Part shown: positions 27,440 through 39,940 of the stretch, piece by piece
Layout of the letters: the number at the start of each line of letters is the position of its first letter
How positions within the stretch are numbered: position 1 is the first letter of the stretch
Assembly: GCA_034336665.1 (NCBI GenBank)
Contig: JAPFBE010000002.1
Coordinates: 10,944,406-11,008,405 of the forward strand
Reading direction: 5' to 3'
Length of the DNA stretch: 64,000 nt
Source of the DNA: Luscinia megarhynchos
Taxonomy: Eukaryota; Chordata; Aves; Passeriformes; Turdidae
Notes under the pieces: model-generated
The model's database searches: none
Seen by the model: only the letters and a program-made list of their open reading frames with translations
What the model was told of the DNA's origin: nothing
Program-made: the position numbers and the translations under genes

Positions 27440-27850
27440 GATTCCTTTATCAATGGGACAACTTGCATGGACTGGGAAGAGATTGGGATAAGCCATTTGA
27501 AGGAGGGGATGATATTTGTGTAAGGCACTAAGACAAGGATGAAAAAAAAAGAATCAGAGATGTGACCTGGAAGCTTGCTAGATGAGTAAAACGAGCAGGC
27601 AAGATGGTATAATATGCTCAATGGGATAACTTGAAGGAATTTAAAAAGGGCTGTTTTGGGCAAGGAGACTACATGGGGATGAAGAGCACGAAGCCTGAGA
27701 ATGATTGTAATTATAAAAAAAGGTGAGAAACCATTGAGAGACACACAAAATGTGGAAAGGACAGGTCAGAAGGGCAAGACAAAAGGGATCACACTTCAAG
27801 GACAGGTGAGAGAATTTGTCCCAACATCTCATTACCAAATCCACATGAAA
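27440..27850. other. Purine-rich segment
   Basis: The + strand is rich in A and G through this block (45 purines of 60 bases in 27721-27780). Minus-strand frames of 106 and 67 codons cross it and are hydrophobic by composition, because antisense purine tracts read as Phe, Leu and Ser. No family is recognised. An unclassified old repeat is possible. Confidence 0.4.
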
Positions 27851-29559
27851 ACAAAGTGAAAGCTCTCTGAGTCACATCATGCCACTACAAACATTCTCAA
27901 GAAAACAATTCTGCTCTAGTGCTAATCCAAACAAATAAGCAGTTACTGAGAAATTCTTACTAATGTCTGAAACTTAGATGCAATTAGTGTAGATATTCTG
28001 TCCTGCTGAAGACCAGTGTTTTGTTATAGTAGTATAAGGCAAAATGGTTTTTTTGGTTTACAATTGTAATTTCACATATGATCTGCTTGAAATAATATGA
28101 AGTTTTCAAGGCTGGCTTTTCAAAGAAGTAAAAGTCATAAATAATGTCTCTCTGTGCAAATATAATACAACTTCCTTGCATGTGTGAGACCTTGGTGCAT
28201 CCATTTATTGCTCTTTCTTCTGGACCTTTGGCTTCTGAATCAGGGAGAGTGTAATGGAAAAGGCTGCCTTCTCACTTTTGGTATTTCTGTATGAGTAGAC
28301 CAGCTCTTATGAGTAAACTGAGTACTACCAATTAGTGATGGTCCACTTTCCAATAGATGCAAGCCAACTCCTTTGAAGTACATATTCAGAGGAGACATTA
28401 AAGGTATTGTCCTTTTCAGAGAACAGCTTGAAAATGTGAATTATTGTAAATAAATGTAAATACATCATGGACAAGAGATACTCTGTGTCCTGTAGTCTTA
28501 GAACCCGAATCACTAGTTTTTGCTATTTTAATCTTTTCTGTAATCCAAGTGTTAATCATAGTGGGAGTAAGGTAGACTCAAGTCATCTGAGTCATTTTTG
28601 CCTGATAGAAGATAGTCTGTGTTTCACAGCACAGTAATATAGCACCAAAATTTATATATTTTTAAAAAAAATTTAGAAGCCCTCAATCATAACTGATGGC
28701 ATAAAAATTAACTGAAAGCAAAACAGTAAAGAAAAAAGGGGAGAACATTAACTAACAAACTGTTAGCAGATGTATTTTGATGCATACCAGGAATTTGTCT
28801 TTAATTTTTGTTCAGCTACTCACCAGATATTTTTTTTCTTTGTGTGTTATAAACTCTTAGAAGCTTATAGAGGCTTGAATTCATTCTAAACAGGAAGACA
28901 TAACTCATACTAGGACAGAACTTCTGCTTAAGTTCTGTGCTTGTTTTACCATCTGATCTTTCTAGTCCATGTCTTAGAAACACTTGACAATAAACTGTGA
29001 TTAACCTTATCTTTAAAAGTGCAAATAAACAATTACTTTGAGTAAGACAGTACAAATTATGTTGACCAAACCTTAGGCTGGCACCTGGATGCTACAGAAG
29101 CCAGACTGAAAAGGCCTAAGTGACTTTAAAAATATCTTCTTTTTTGTATTTCTTTATTTATATATTTAACATTTTTTTCTTTAGGTTATGAGCTATATGC
29201 TTTTTAAAAATAATTCAGAAACAGTGATCCTAATTGGATTAAGATGCAAACAGATGTATCTGGGAGGTAGAAGTGGAGACAAGGTTCCTTGGAGGATGAC
29301 AGACTCATCACATATACCTGCAGCAATGCAGTTTGGACAGCCTTACTTTGACTGCAGCTAGAACTCGAAATGGTATGAGCTTCTTTAGTTACATCAGGAG
29401 ACTACAGAAAACTTGGGCCCACTAAAGAACGTGGAGTCACTAAAATGATGTGTCACATGGCAAAACCTGAGAGTTTCCCTGCACCTGGGGGTGGGTGGTA
29501 CATCTGCTTTTAGGTCTTTTGTGGCAGAGTTCAAGAGAAAGAACTGCAACCTGCAGTAG
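27851..29559. other. Unique non-coding sequence
   Basis: AT-rich DNA. I see no gene, RNA or mobile element before the CR1 homology that becomes recognisable near 29560. Confidence 0.55.
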
Positions 29560-30378
29560 AGGATGATCAAGTTTGGGACTACTCTGTAAATTGGACAAAT
29601 CCATAGGGCTGGATGAGATGCTTCCACCATACTGAGACAGCCTCCCAAAGTCTTTGTAAAGACACTGTCCATAATATAAATTCTCCATCTTTACAGTGAG
29701 GTGGTGGCTTTAAGTAGACATGAGACAAATATTACATCCAGCTTTAAGACAGAAAAACAAAACCAGGGAATGGCAGGTCATAAAGTTGTGGAAAGACTGT
29801 GGAGGAAGCCCTCATGACAGGTGTGTTCAGGCACCTGAAGAAGGAAGAACTAGGAACAGTCAGCTTTTATTAATATGGACAAAGATACTTGGCCAGCCTG
29901 GTTTTCTTCTCTGACTCAATCTGTGGACATGGAGAGGAAGGCAGTAGTTGTGCATCTTGAATTTAGCTAGGCTTTTGATTCAGTGCCCTTTTAGCTAAAA
30001 TGGGAAGGGGATGGAAAACTGGCTCAGCCATCAGGATCAAAAGGTATTTACCAATAACTCAGACTATGGTTGGTGTCTGGGTGGCGCTCTTCAGGCTCAG
30101 TACTAGGACTGATGCATTATCAAATGAATAGCTAGCAACTCAAAGGAATTTTAAGCAAGGGTAATCCATTTACACAAAAGCTAAAAGTTTACACTCTGAT
30201 AGGTGTTAGACAGTGGCATAGCTTACAGACCAAGTTGTGAAAGCATAACTTTAAAGATATTTAAATTTTGATTATATGGGGCCATAGCAAGTAAGATATA
30301 ACTTGGAAGTTAGCCCTCTTTGGGCAGGAGGGTGGACTAAATACCTTCAGAGATGGCATAGTTTTGGTTCTCAGTCTA
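29560..30378 (+). mobile_element. Degraded CR1 LINE fragment (ORF2 remnant plus 3' end)
   Basis: CR1 is a non-LTR retrotransposon whose ORF2 encodes endonuclease and reverse transcriptase. Traces of ORF2 appear in order on the + strand. The first is a GGCTGGATGAGATGC-like block near 29608. A block near 29830-29910 resembles the 'GGCACCTGAAG...AACAGTCAGC...GCCAGCCTGGTT' segment. The VDVVYLDFSKAF region follows, decayed to something like VVHLEFS-AFDS near 29946-29990, and then the 'SGVPQGSVLGP' region near 30075-30110. The 3' end is suggested by GGAGGGTGGACTAAATACCTTCAGAG at 30329-30354. Stops and frameshifts are everywhere and the part between about 30150 and 30300 is hard to align, so the copy is old. 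It is 5' truncated, as is usual for CR1. Exact limits are uncertain. Confidence 0.65.
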
Positions 30379-30380
30379 AG

Positions 30381-30891
30381 TCATGGAACCACCAAATCAC
30401 AGAATGGGTAAGGTTTGAAGGGACCACTAAAGGTTGTCTAGAGTCATCTTCCTGCTCAAGTAGGGTCATCTAGAGCACATTACTCAGGAATGTGGCCAAA
30501 CAACCAAACAACAATTATTTCCAGTGATGGTGACACCACAGCCTCCCTGGGCAGCCTGTTTCAGTGCTCACATAATAAAGTTCTTCCTCATATTCAGGTG
30601 GAACTGGCTGTGCATCAGTTTCTGTCCATTACTTCTTGTCCTATTGCTTGGCACCACAGAGAAGAGCCTGACTCCATCCTCTTGGTACCCTCCCTTCAGA
30701 TGCTGGTAGACACTGATGTCACCTCTTCTGGAGGCTGAACAGGCCCATCTCCCTCAGCCTGTCCTCATGAGAGATGCCCCAGTCCCTTGATCATCTTTGT
30801 TGTCCTCCACTGGACCTCTTCAAGTTGCTCCACGTCTCTCTGGTACTCAGGACCCCAGAGCTGGACACAATAGTGCAGGTGATGCCTCATA
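30381..30891 (-). mobile_element. CR1 LINE 3' fragment, antisense
   Basis: Read on the + strand this begins with AAATCACAGAATGG and GGTTTGAAGGGACC, the reverse complement of a CR1 3' terminus. It continues through 'GGGCAGCCTGTTTCAGTGCTCA', 'CTTCCTCATATTCAG', 'CCCTCAGCCTGTCCTCATGAGAGATGCCCCAG', 'ATCATCTTTGTTGTCCTCCACTGGACC' and 'CAGAGCTGGACACA', all in the order of the CR1 3' half. Truncation at its 5' side (right end here) near 30891 is typical of incomplete reverse transcription. It is less decayed than the neighbouring + copy and meets it 3' end to 3' end. Confidence 0.9.
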
Positions 30892-33800
30892 AAAACTTAT
30901 GTTTAAAGGTCAAAATGTAAATAATTATTTTTACCCTTGACTGTTTAGGCATTGAGCATTTAGTTCTGAACTGCCATGAGGTACATTTGGCAGGAGTTGC
31001 ATGTGTGAGATTTTTTAAAGCAATCTGAAGTGAAAAATTCCATTTCCAAACCAGCTTGTTGTTTGTGTTCCAAAGTAGATTATATTTTGCACCAGCCTAC
31101 GTGCCTGGAGAACAGGTAGTGATGAGCTACATCCAGTATACCTCCAGAACTAGAAAAATGCAGTTACACTGATGCACAGCTGTACCAGAGTTCAGTAGCC
31201 CTGAATTAGAAGATTGCACCTTAATTCAACCTGAGTGCTATCTTAACACAGGAAAAATGCCACTGGGATTTCAGACTGTGTCTCTGCCATGGTGCCACAC
31301 CATGTATGCATCGTCGTTACAGGGAAACCACACCACAAAATTATACAACCATCTAGTGGCTATGACAGATGAAATTATGTTTTCCTGATTTCATTCAGGA
31401 AAAGAAATATGTAAGGGAGCTGGAAATTCAATGCTCCCTAATTTTCAGAAAATCTCTATTAATTTAGTGGATAAGCCAATGGAATACTATGTTCTAGACT
31501 AGAAGAAGAAATATGCACATGCTTGATTTCTTTTCCAATAGGAAATAGGATGAATTGCAATATTTAGCAATAGCAAAGTTAGGACTGTAGCTGTAGGTAA
31601 AAATAATTATGCTTATTCCTGGGAGCATATATCTGATAATTAAAAGCAGAGCTAGTGGTTTAATTGGAAGATGTCTGGCTAAAACTATTACATTTTTCAA
31701 TAAATGTCAGTTTTCAGATTTTTCCTAGTGTGACAGAGAATAAAGGTAACTCTAAACTTTAAAATGTGTCTCAATGTACTTAGAACAACTGGGTTACTAG
31801 ACACAGAGTGAAATAATGTGACATATTTATGAGGAATATGAAATGCTATTGCCAATAATATAGTTAGTAACCACAACAAAAGAGAAAATGGTCTTCTGGT
31901 CTGTGAGACTTTCTCAGATTTCTGTATTTTATCATACCCACACAGGATAGGAAGTTGAATTCTCAAAAACAGAGCATAGGAAAAAAGTCAGCTTCAGGTA
32001 ATAGCTAACTTAAGTATTTTTGCAAAAATATTCAACAGTTTCCCTCTAATTTTGGCCATTTTCAGTATATTTTAATGGAATTTACATGTCAAAATGGGAA
32101 GTTTATATTTTCAAAAATTACAGAAAGAAACAATATTAATAATTTCAAAGCCATCTTTCTCACAATAATACATGTATATATCTGTCTGCTTAATTTAATT
32201 TTATTTATTTTTTAATTATACCAAGCCTTTCCAGAAGGAAATATTGAATTTAAAGAGCGAATGCTTTTCAACACCACTATCAACATACTCTGATTATCTG
32301 AGGAAAAAAAAATCTTCTTTTTTTCCTAATGCTAGCACTAGAGCCAGTGAAGAGAGGAGGGAGAGTAGGGGGATGAGGTGTCTATCATTTTTGCCTTCTA
32401 TGGGGGATTTTAATCTTTGAATAACATTGGGCATCAGCTGTAACATGTATGAATTAATCATCTTATTCATATAACTGTTTACTTTTATTATACCTCTAAA
32501 GGAAATTAAATGAATTTGACCTGTTTCAGCATTTACAGCTGTGTTCTTGAAGAAATTTTATTGCAAGTTTTAAATTTCAGAAAGGTTATCTTTTGTTTTG
32601 GGCATTTGGTTTGTTCTATTTGAAGACAGAGGCACAAACAAATTCATCTGGAAGAAAGTTTTAAATTTGCCATTCTTTTCATGAGTTCTGCAACCATTTT
32701 GTATATACTCACATTTTTTCACCAAGAGATGACAAGTTAGGTTTGGAAAACAAACTCTTTTTTTTCCTGTTAATATTTCCAAAACCAAAAAAAGGAAATA
32801 GAGCTGCATTTGCTTTCTCTGTTTTGATTATAGTCTATTGCAAAAGAAATTTGGAATTAGAATCTTTGGTGTGACCAGCTCTGTACACAAATTAATGAAG
32901 AACACAAAGAAGATATGAACTAATCTCACTTTGTAGCCTAACATGCCATCATTGCTGAGATGATCCTATTTGTGCTTATAATAAAACAGATAGTCAAATG
33001 CAAATTCCTTAAAGGAAAATGAAACCTTCTCTGTATTCTTATCTGCCACTGTTAGCATTTTCTTAGCTTTCCTCCTTTCAGAATGGTCCGTGGTAAACTA
33101 TCAGAAAATGAGTAAAGACAATGCCTGAATTTCATGCCTACTTGCATAGACCAAAGACATTATCATTGTGGTACAGAATGGGATTGGAAAAATATGCAGC
33201 CCTTGGAAATGGATTAAATGCACATACATTTTGTAATGAGTGACTGTAATGAAAGTCAAATGAATTATAATAAAATATAGAGTTTTAAAAAAGAAAACTA
33301 CTCAATGCATAATGTTGCTAAGAAAACATTTAACAGTTTTTCACTGCACGCTATTGTCAAAGTAAATAACTACCAAAGACAAACTTACAAAGTGGTTTTA
33401 ACTCTAATGTGATGCAGAAAGTCAGTCATTTAATTTGTTAATTAGTATTATGCCAGAAACTATCTATTCAATATGAAGCAAATATGTTTACAATCTTATC
33501 TGCCATCTGTTTAATAGATGGGAGAATACTTAGAGCTGGGATTCTCAAAGAGGGCTGTTGAAATTTTGTTCTACAATTAGTGGAGCAGATTTTTTAATTC
33601 TAAAGGAGATTTTCAGGCTCAGGGAGCACCTCTATGAAGGAAACTACATTACAGTGCTGCTGTTCAAGATTGGTGATTGCTCATAGCTGCTTCTGGCAGA
33701 TGCTTCCAAAATGCAGAAATACATATATAATTTAAGATATATATGTAAAAGAAAAAAAAGGAAAAAGAAAAAAAATGCATCATTAGATCCAGAAGATTAA

Positions 33801-36109
33801 AGCAGATTTTATGAGGAGGTTTCTATGGTCAATTTTTTCATGGCAATGCAATATATGAGTCTGAGTACTTTCAGCACTCTTCATATCTTTCTGTAATCAG
33901 CAATTTTGCAAGCTTTCTTACAAGGAAGCCCACAATTATGCAGTATACTAGCCATTAAAGTGAATTCTCAAGGTGCTTTTTAAAGTGCTTATTAAGAATG
34001 GGTATTAAATCATCATTCAGGAGGTGGGTGAAAATAAAAGCCTGGATAAGAGAGTATTCTTCCTAGGATTACAACTTCTTTCTTTGCCCGGTTTTAATGT
34101 AGCTTAATTTTAAGAAAGGGTATATTGTTGCCTAATACTGATTAATATTATTGTTATTATATATTAGAAGACCAATTTAACACAGACAAAACGGTTTTTC
34201 TATTGTGAAAATTAGAAATACTTTCATGTTTCATTTTTAAAGATCAAAAATAAGAGTTAAGAAAAATATTAACATTAACTTTTAAAAATAGGTTTGGTAG
34301 TTTTTATAATTTTAGTGTCAATGATATTACAGGATTGCCTTTTTAGATGTAATTTATTTTACTGAGTATGACTGAAACATCTATTTGACACCAAAGATGG
34401 GAGACACATTTTTAATATAATGGTGAACTTATCATGATTCAAGGATTTTTATATCTCACAGCAAACTTGAAACCAGGCAAATTTTCCAAGTGGGTGTGAG
34501 ATAAATGCTAATGATTTTCATAATGAAGCTGAACATTTTTACATTTCTCAGAATTTTTCAATTTATGAATGACTATTTGAAAGTGCATAATATTTATAGG
34601 TGACGATTTGTAAGTGCAAAATAGTTACAGCTAAAAAAATAAAATATGTGCTCCTTGCCCAAGTGGAGAATGTTTTCAAAAAGCCTTCTTGAAATTTTTT
34701 TTACGTTATTTTCAATAGATTTGGTTTTGCTAACTTTCTTTACCTCCCTACTGAAAGTGACAAACTCTCTGTGCAGAATTTTTCTAAGCTCTCTTGTGTA
34801 TGTCTTAGGTTCTGGAAACATTTGTGAGATTTTACACAGTTGTGTCAACAGGTGAGGTGGTGCCATACAGAACCGTGAGGGTTTTGTTGGGTTATTGTCT
34901 TCTGTAGGGCAGCAACACCCTTGAGGTTTGAGCCCTGGGTCTCACACTGTTCACCCTCGCTGAAGAAGCACAGTGCAGTGCAGCAATCTGTTTCTGTCAA
35001 ATGGAAATATCCCCCCTCTTCATTTTCGGGCAGCAGGTAAGAGCATTTCCCTTAAAACTGATCTCTCCTTCAGTGCCCCTGCCTCCTCAGATAGCAGCAA
35101 TTAATTGTGAAGAAATTTGCAGCACAGCATCAGTTTCAAAATTACATTCTGAATTTTAAATTAATTAGCAGCTTTTACATTGCTGTTGTACAAAATTGGA
35201 CAGAACTGACCTATTAACCTGCATATCCTGAAGCAGTTTGGTGAAGGAGAGAGAAGAAGGAAAGCTTTTCTGAGCCCTGGGACTCCTCTATGTAAACAAC
35301 ATCCTTTGTAGCATGCCCAGCATACTCTCTTGACATTTTTTTGTGATACCCTTATGCAGCAAGAGAAGAATTGGGTGAGGAGAGCCAGCTAGTTTAGTGT
35401 AACAGGATTTTGACCCTAGTGCTTCCACAGGGGTGAATGTTTAACCCCAAGAATATCTACAGCTGCTAAATATATGTATTTATAGAAAACGAAACAACAG
35501 CAACTGGTTAGGTCAGGAACTCAGCATCTGTGATTTGGCTGCAAAGACTTTAATATGCACACTCCATCCGTTCTATCTCTCCTTCTTTTCCCTTTTTCCT
35601 CCAAAATTAATTGCATTTCTAGCTAACAAGGTTTAGTTACAGAGGCACCTGACTCCTTCAAACCTTTTGGACACAATACAAAAGTCCAGTAGTAGACATT
35701 ACAGGATTAAATCCATTGTAACATTCTAAAAATCAATTCATCTGTTCCTAATAGTGTTTCAATAGTATCCTAGTAACCTTTTCTGTGAAGCTTCATATGG
35801 TCTGTATTTGCAAACACTATTAAAAAAGGCCTTCTTGCTTTCAAAAAAAAAAAAAAAAAGCTAAATCTCTTCACTGAGCTGCTGGAGAGGTGCAGACTCC
35901 AATGTGGGCAAGTGTATTTGCCAACATGCCATATGGGAGCCATGGTTGGGACTTTTTTTTTTCTAGAATAATTAAATGTTGATGGCAGAGTTCAAATGGA
36001 TCATTAAAATTCAAAAGTGTAAGAAACAGATTTTTTCTTATGTTGCTGAACGCTCCAGAGGGCTGAATAGCTAGCAGAAGTGAGGCAGGCTGCAGCAGTG
36101 ATCAGCGTG
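30892..36109. other. Unique non-coding sequence
   Basis: No coding gene is recognised. Local items are a 9-bp hairpin at 31380-31403 (TTTTCCTGA and its complement, 6-base loop), an ACATATAT hairpin followed by an A-rich tract at 33721-33776, a run of 17 A at 35843-35859, and a homeobox-core-rich patch at 35075-35200. Confidence 0.55.
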
Positions 36110-36400
36110 TGCTGTGATGGTACTAATTTGATCATAATATAGTCATCTCTGAAGATTACAGCTATTCAATTAAATATTCTAATTAACCTGAAGTATTAGG
36201 CAAATGATACTAATTACAAATATTCTCCTGAGATTCACAGCAATGAAAATCCCACTTGCAACTGATACTTCTAGCCAATGTTTCGTAACACAATGTCCTA
36301 TATCATAGGCTTTCAGAATATTAAAATGCAGTTAATTTGCCTAAACCTCATTTGTTTAATGGCATTAGCATTTTGTTTGAAATTGTAATAAACGTACATC
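36110..36400. promoter_or_regulatory. Candidate regulatory element, TAATTA-rich
   Basis: The block holds many homeodomain-type cores (CAATTAAAT, CTAATTAACC, CTAATTACAA, GTTAATTTGCC, GTTTAATGGCATTAGC) plus GATTACAGC, without simple repeats and without any useful reading frame. That texture is common in vertebrate developmental enhancers embedded in gene deserts. It is inference from motif density only. Confidence 0.28.
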
Positions 36401-37013
36401 CCGCTTTCAAGTAAAATTTAAAATGAGTGTACTCTTGGGGTAACTTAAGATTCCTGTTTACAGACCTAGCACTTTATTCAGTAAGCGGAACAGTTTGAGC
36501 TTAACTTTCAGCCATTAAACATATTGAAATTGTTTAAAAATGCTAATAATTTGTCTTTTCAAATAAGAAAAAAAAAAGGATATTTTGCAGTAAAATTTCA
36601 TGATGTTACCCATGTGACCAGTTTCCTACTGTGAGGGCCCCAATGCTTGAACTTGCCTTGTAGTTTTTTAGTAGAATGTTTGTCTTTTGTAGGTTGTTGG
36701 TTTCTGTTTGCTTTTTTAACTCCCTCTCCAGACAAAGCCATAGGGACCTTCTTTTTTCATTTTCTGCCTTTTTCTCTGTACTCCCTTTCACACTGCACGT
36801 GGACTCCAGATTGGGGGTGCCATGGTTTTTGGGGGCTCTGGTTCCTGCATGGTGCTCCTGTACACCTTGCACTGGAGTGCTCTTCTCAAGTCGTTTGCAG
36901 GGACAGCCCAGCTACTTTACCCATTACTGCGTTGAAAATGTAACCTGCTTGTCTGTATGAATTTGGCAGAATGCTACTTGGAAAATACAGCACAAACTAG
37001 ATCTCTTGGCTCC
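36401..37013. other. Unique non-coding sequence
   Basis: Frames of 88 to 98 codons overlap on both strands at 36606-36960 because stops are locally scarce. They do not agree with any family I know, and none has a supporting splice or promoter context. Confidence 0.5.
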
Positions 37014-37116
37014 AACAAACAAACAAAAAACAACCCCCCCAAAAAAAAACAAAACACAAAAACCAAAAAACCAACCGGAAACAAACAAACAAAACAACAA
37101 CAAGAAAAAAAAAGAA
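37014..37116. repeat. A-rich low-complexity tract, (AAAC)n-like
   Basis: Imperfect CAAA/CAAAA units are interrupted by a run of seven C (37034-37040). Antisense frames here are Phe/Cys/Leu-rich artefacts. Confidence 0.9.
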
Positions 37117-39860
37117 CCCTGGGCTCCTCCTGAACACCTTCTGTGGTGAGTTTTATTTGTTTGTTTTGTCGTGGCATGAATGGGGAAGACAGACATTATC
37201 CACCAACATAAGTGGCTACTTAAAAAATAATCAGTTTGTAGCAGTTATAGAAACAGAACAGACAGCAGGTTTCAAGTGCTGTTTATGAGCCTGTTTTGTG
37301 CCCATCACCTTGTTAGAAGGCTAAAGGAATGGGAATGTTTCTGGCTTTCCACATATTGCCTGTTGATATGGATATAGTCTTTCAAGTGAAGGCATCACAA
37401 AAAAAATGCTTCCTAATTTTAGTGTCATATTATATTATTATTATTATTAATACTGTGGCAAAGATTTATAATAGTTTAACTGATATGACCAATGTCTTCC
37501 TCTGATTGTTTTCCTCTTCCTCAGATCCTAATGCACTTATCTGAAAGAGAATAAAATGCTAATCCTCTACCTAAGGTACCACAGGTACCTCAGCCTGTGA
37601 AGGCTAAAAACAAATTTACAAAAAGATTTTCAGAATTTCAGGATTTTCAGAATCACACTATTGAACCACAGCAGTGCAAACAACGCTAAAGCAATTTTAC
37701 AGTATGAGTGACTGTAATTTTCATTTTGCAATTGACCAAAGTATAGTCCAGTGTTTGTTCTGGAAACACTGGAAGAATTTGCACCTAAGCAGACCTTTCC
37801 ATGACAGTTTCCAAAATATAAAGAAATGCAAGTGCTCCTTCTTTTCAGATCTCAGAAAATTTAGAACAATTTGCATCTGAAACACACTCATTGGACCTAA
37901 ACTTGTAGAAGAGGGAGACTGCAGAGATGGCATCATGCTGCCATATGACCTTTCACAGAGCAGGAAGGAGACACAAGGGAGCATGTAGTAAACTTGGGAT
38001 AAAAGAAAATCCTGGGCAGACTCTGTGCAGTCCTTGAGAGACATGCAAAGATTGTGGGGTTTTTTTGATTGCTCGATTTTGATGATTTTCTTTGGTTGCT
38101 TACTTTTAACTCTTGCATAGCTGTTTTCCCTTTTGTGCTGTTAGAGCCTGTTGAAATTATTAATTCCCCTCTCTTTCCTTACAGAATTAATTGAGGGTTT
38201 ATAACATGTTATTCTGACTTGGAAACAGCTGATAGCTTGCAACTCTCCTTAGGTCAAGCACATACATTAGTATGCACTTTGATTTTGGAAGAGGACATAA
38301 AATGCATTTAATCAATTTGTATTAGCTCAGATCCATACAGCAGAAATCCCTGTTTAGAAGTGTACTTGTACTGGACTGAGCTTAGGAAAGTTTGGACAAG
38401 CATGCAGAGGTGTAAAACGAACAGAGAAGATCCAAGTAGAGTTATATGCTTTCATCTGCTTCCCTTTTTGTTGAGTGCTGTGGAAGACTGGAAACATCCA
38501 CAGATATGGAGCAGCAGCAGAGGGAAGAGTGTGACTCATGGCAGAGCATGTACTGCTGACTCCTTTCACTGAATTGAAAATGAGGAGCCATCTCAGAGAT
38601 TGCAGGAAAGGTGTTTTCCTGGTCCAGATCCCTATTTTGGCTATTAATCTTAGTCCTCATTTAAATTCACAATAAAACTGTGAGATGAGCAGAGCCAAAC
38701 AAGCAAAAGCAAGGCACCAAGGGAAAGCTAAGGACAAAAAACAAAAAACAAAAACAAAAACAAAAAAAAGAAAAAAAAAATAAAAGAACCAATAGAGGAA
38801 AGAGGCAACAAAAGCAGGGAAGGAGGGAGTGGAGCTATAGACCATGCATGTATTTCTCATCCAAAGTCCTGCAGGAACTAGCTGTGCTCTCTAGAGAATC
38901 ACTGACTTGCTATGAAGAAATAAGCACATTCCACTACCGTATTAGCTTCTGAACGAAGTGATTATGAATAAAATATTGTATACATATATGTCATACAGGA
39001 GAATATGTTCACATTTACATGTAGTGTAGGTGACCAAAATGACACAGTCTGTATTTATGTGGGGATTTAATGCAGTGATCTATAGGTACAACCTTGTGGG
39101 GCAGTGAATCTACAAGAGTGATTTACTTTTATAAAGGAAATGAATACACTGATGTAATAAAATTGTCATGTACTGCATTGATCTCCCTGCTGCAGAGTGA
39201 GGAGGAACCAAAATTTATATGAGATAAAGGAATAATAACTGAACATGAGGTAATATGACAGAATAAGAAACATATTTGCAAAGGAAATAAATACCGTGAA
39301 ATTGTACAACTTCATTAGGGGAGGACATTTAAAGGAATCATTTCCACAGCTATAGAACTAGGAAGCTTGGTAGGTCATGCTTTGTAAAGCAGAAAACATG
39401 GAGCAGTGCAGAAAGTGCAATGGCAGGAAACATAATTATATTCTTAATTGTTGCTGACCACAAATATTACATAACAAAGATGTGCCTATCTGTAGAGCTT
39501 GGTGGAATCACAGTCAGGAAAAGAAATTACAATTATATGAAAATGAAGGGCTTGCCCAACATAAGGGAGATATGAAGCAAACTTGGGCTGCTCTGTGGAA
39601 CCAGCTATCATCAGTAAAGATCATCAGAACAATTTCCTCAGTCCAGCTGGTGCAGATGCTGGGATTTGCCCCAAATCATCCACTGGATAATCAAAACCAA
39701 ATATCTATGTGAAAATGTATAGGTGATGACAGCTATAATGAAGGCAGGATATAAAACTGAATGAAATGGAGAGTAAGGAATGAGGCAATCTGGGAACTTG
39801 GAGGTTTTCTTCATATAGCCAAAGGACTGCTTAAATCAGTGACCTGGATGATAAGATGGT
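37117..39860. other. Unique non-coding sequence
   Basis: No gene or recognised mobile element. An A-rich (AAAAAC)n tract lies at 38733-38788 and a short (TTA)n at 37432-37449. Confidence 0.55.
38733..38788. repeat. A-rich tract, (AAAAAC)n-like
   Basis: Imperfect units of five or six A and a C, grading into A-runs with single G. Confidence 0.9.
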
Positions 39861-39901
39861 TATAATCAGACTGACTTTATATAAAGTCAGTCTATAATCA
39901 G
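39861..39901. repeat. 26-bp perfect palindrome between 9-bp direct repeats
   Basis: The 13-base arm AGACTGACTTTAT at 39868-39880 is followed with no spacer by its exact reverse complement at 39881-39893. The direct repeat TATAATCAG occurs at 39861-39869 and again at 39893-39901, overlapping the palindrome edges. The geometry suggests local template switching or hairpin-primed duplication. A symmetric protein site is the other option. Confidence 0.9.
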
Positions 39902-39915
39902 CTCTATATCAGTAG

Positions 39916-39940
39916 TTCTAAGGTAAACAATACCTTAGAA
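39916..39940. repeat. Perfect hairpin, 10-bp stem and 5-base loop
   Basis: TTCTAAGGTA at 39916-39925, loop AACAA, then TACCTTAGAA at 39931-39940. It lies only 15 bases beyond the preceding palindrome. There is no T-run after it and no reason to call a terminator. Confidence 0.85.

Noticed and set aside
39916..39940. Intrinsic (bacterial-type) terminator
   Set aside because: There is no T-run after the stem, and the window is vertebrate DNA.
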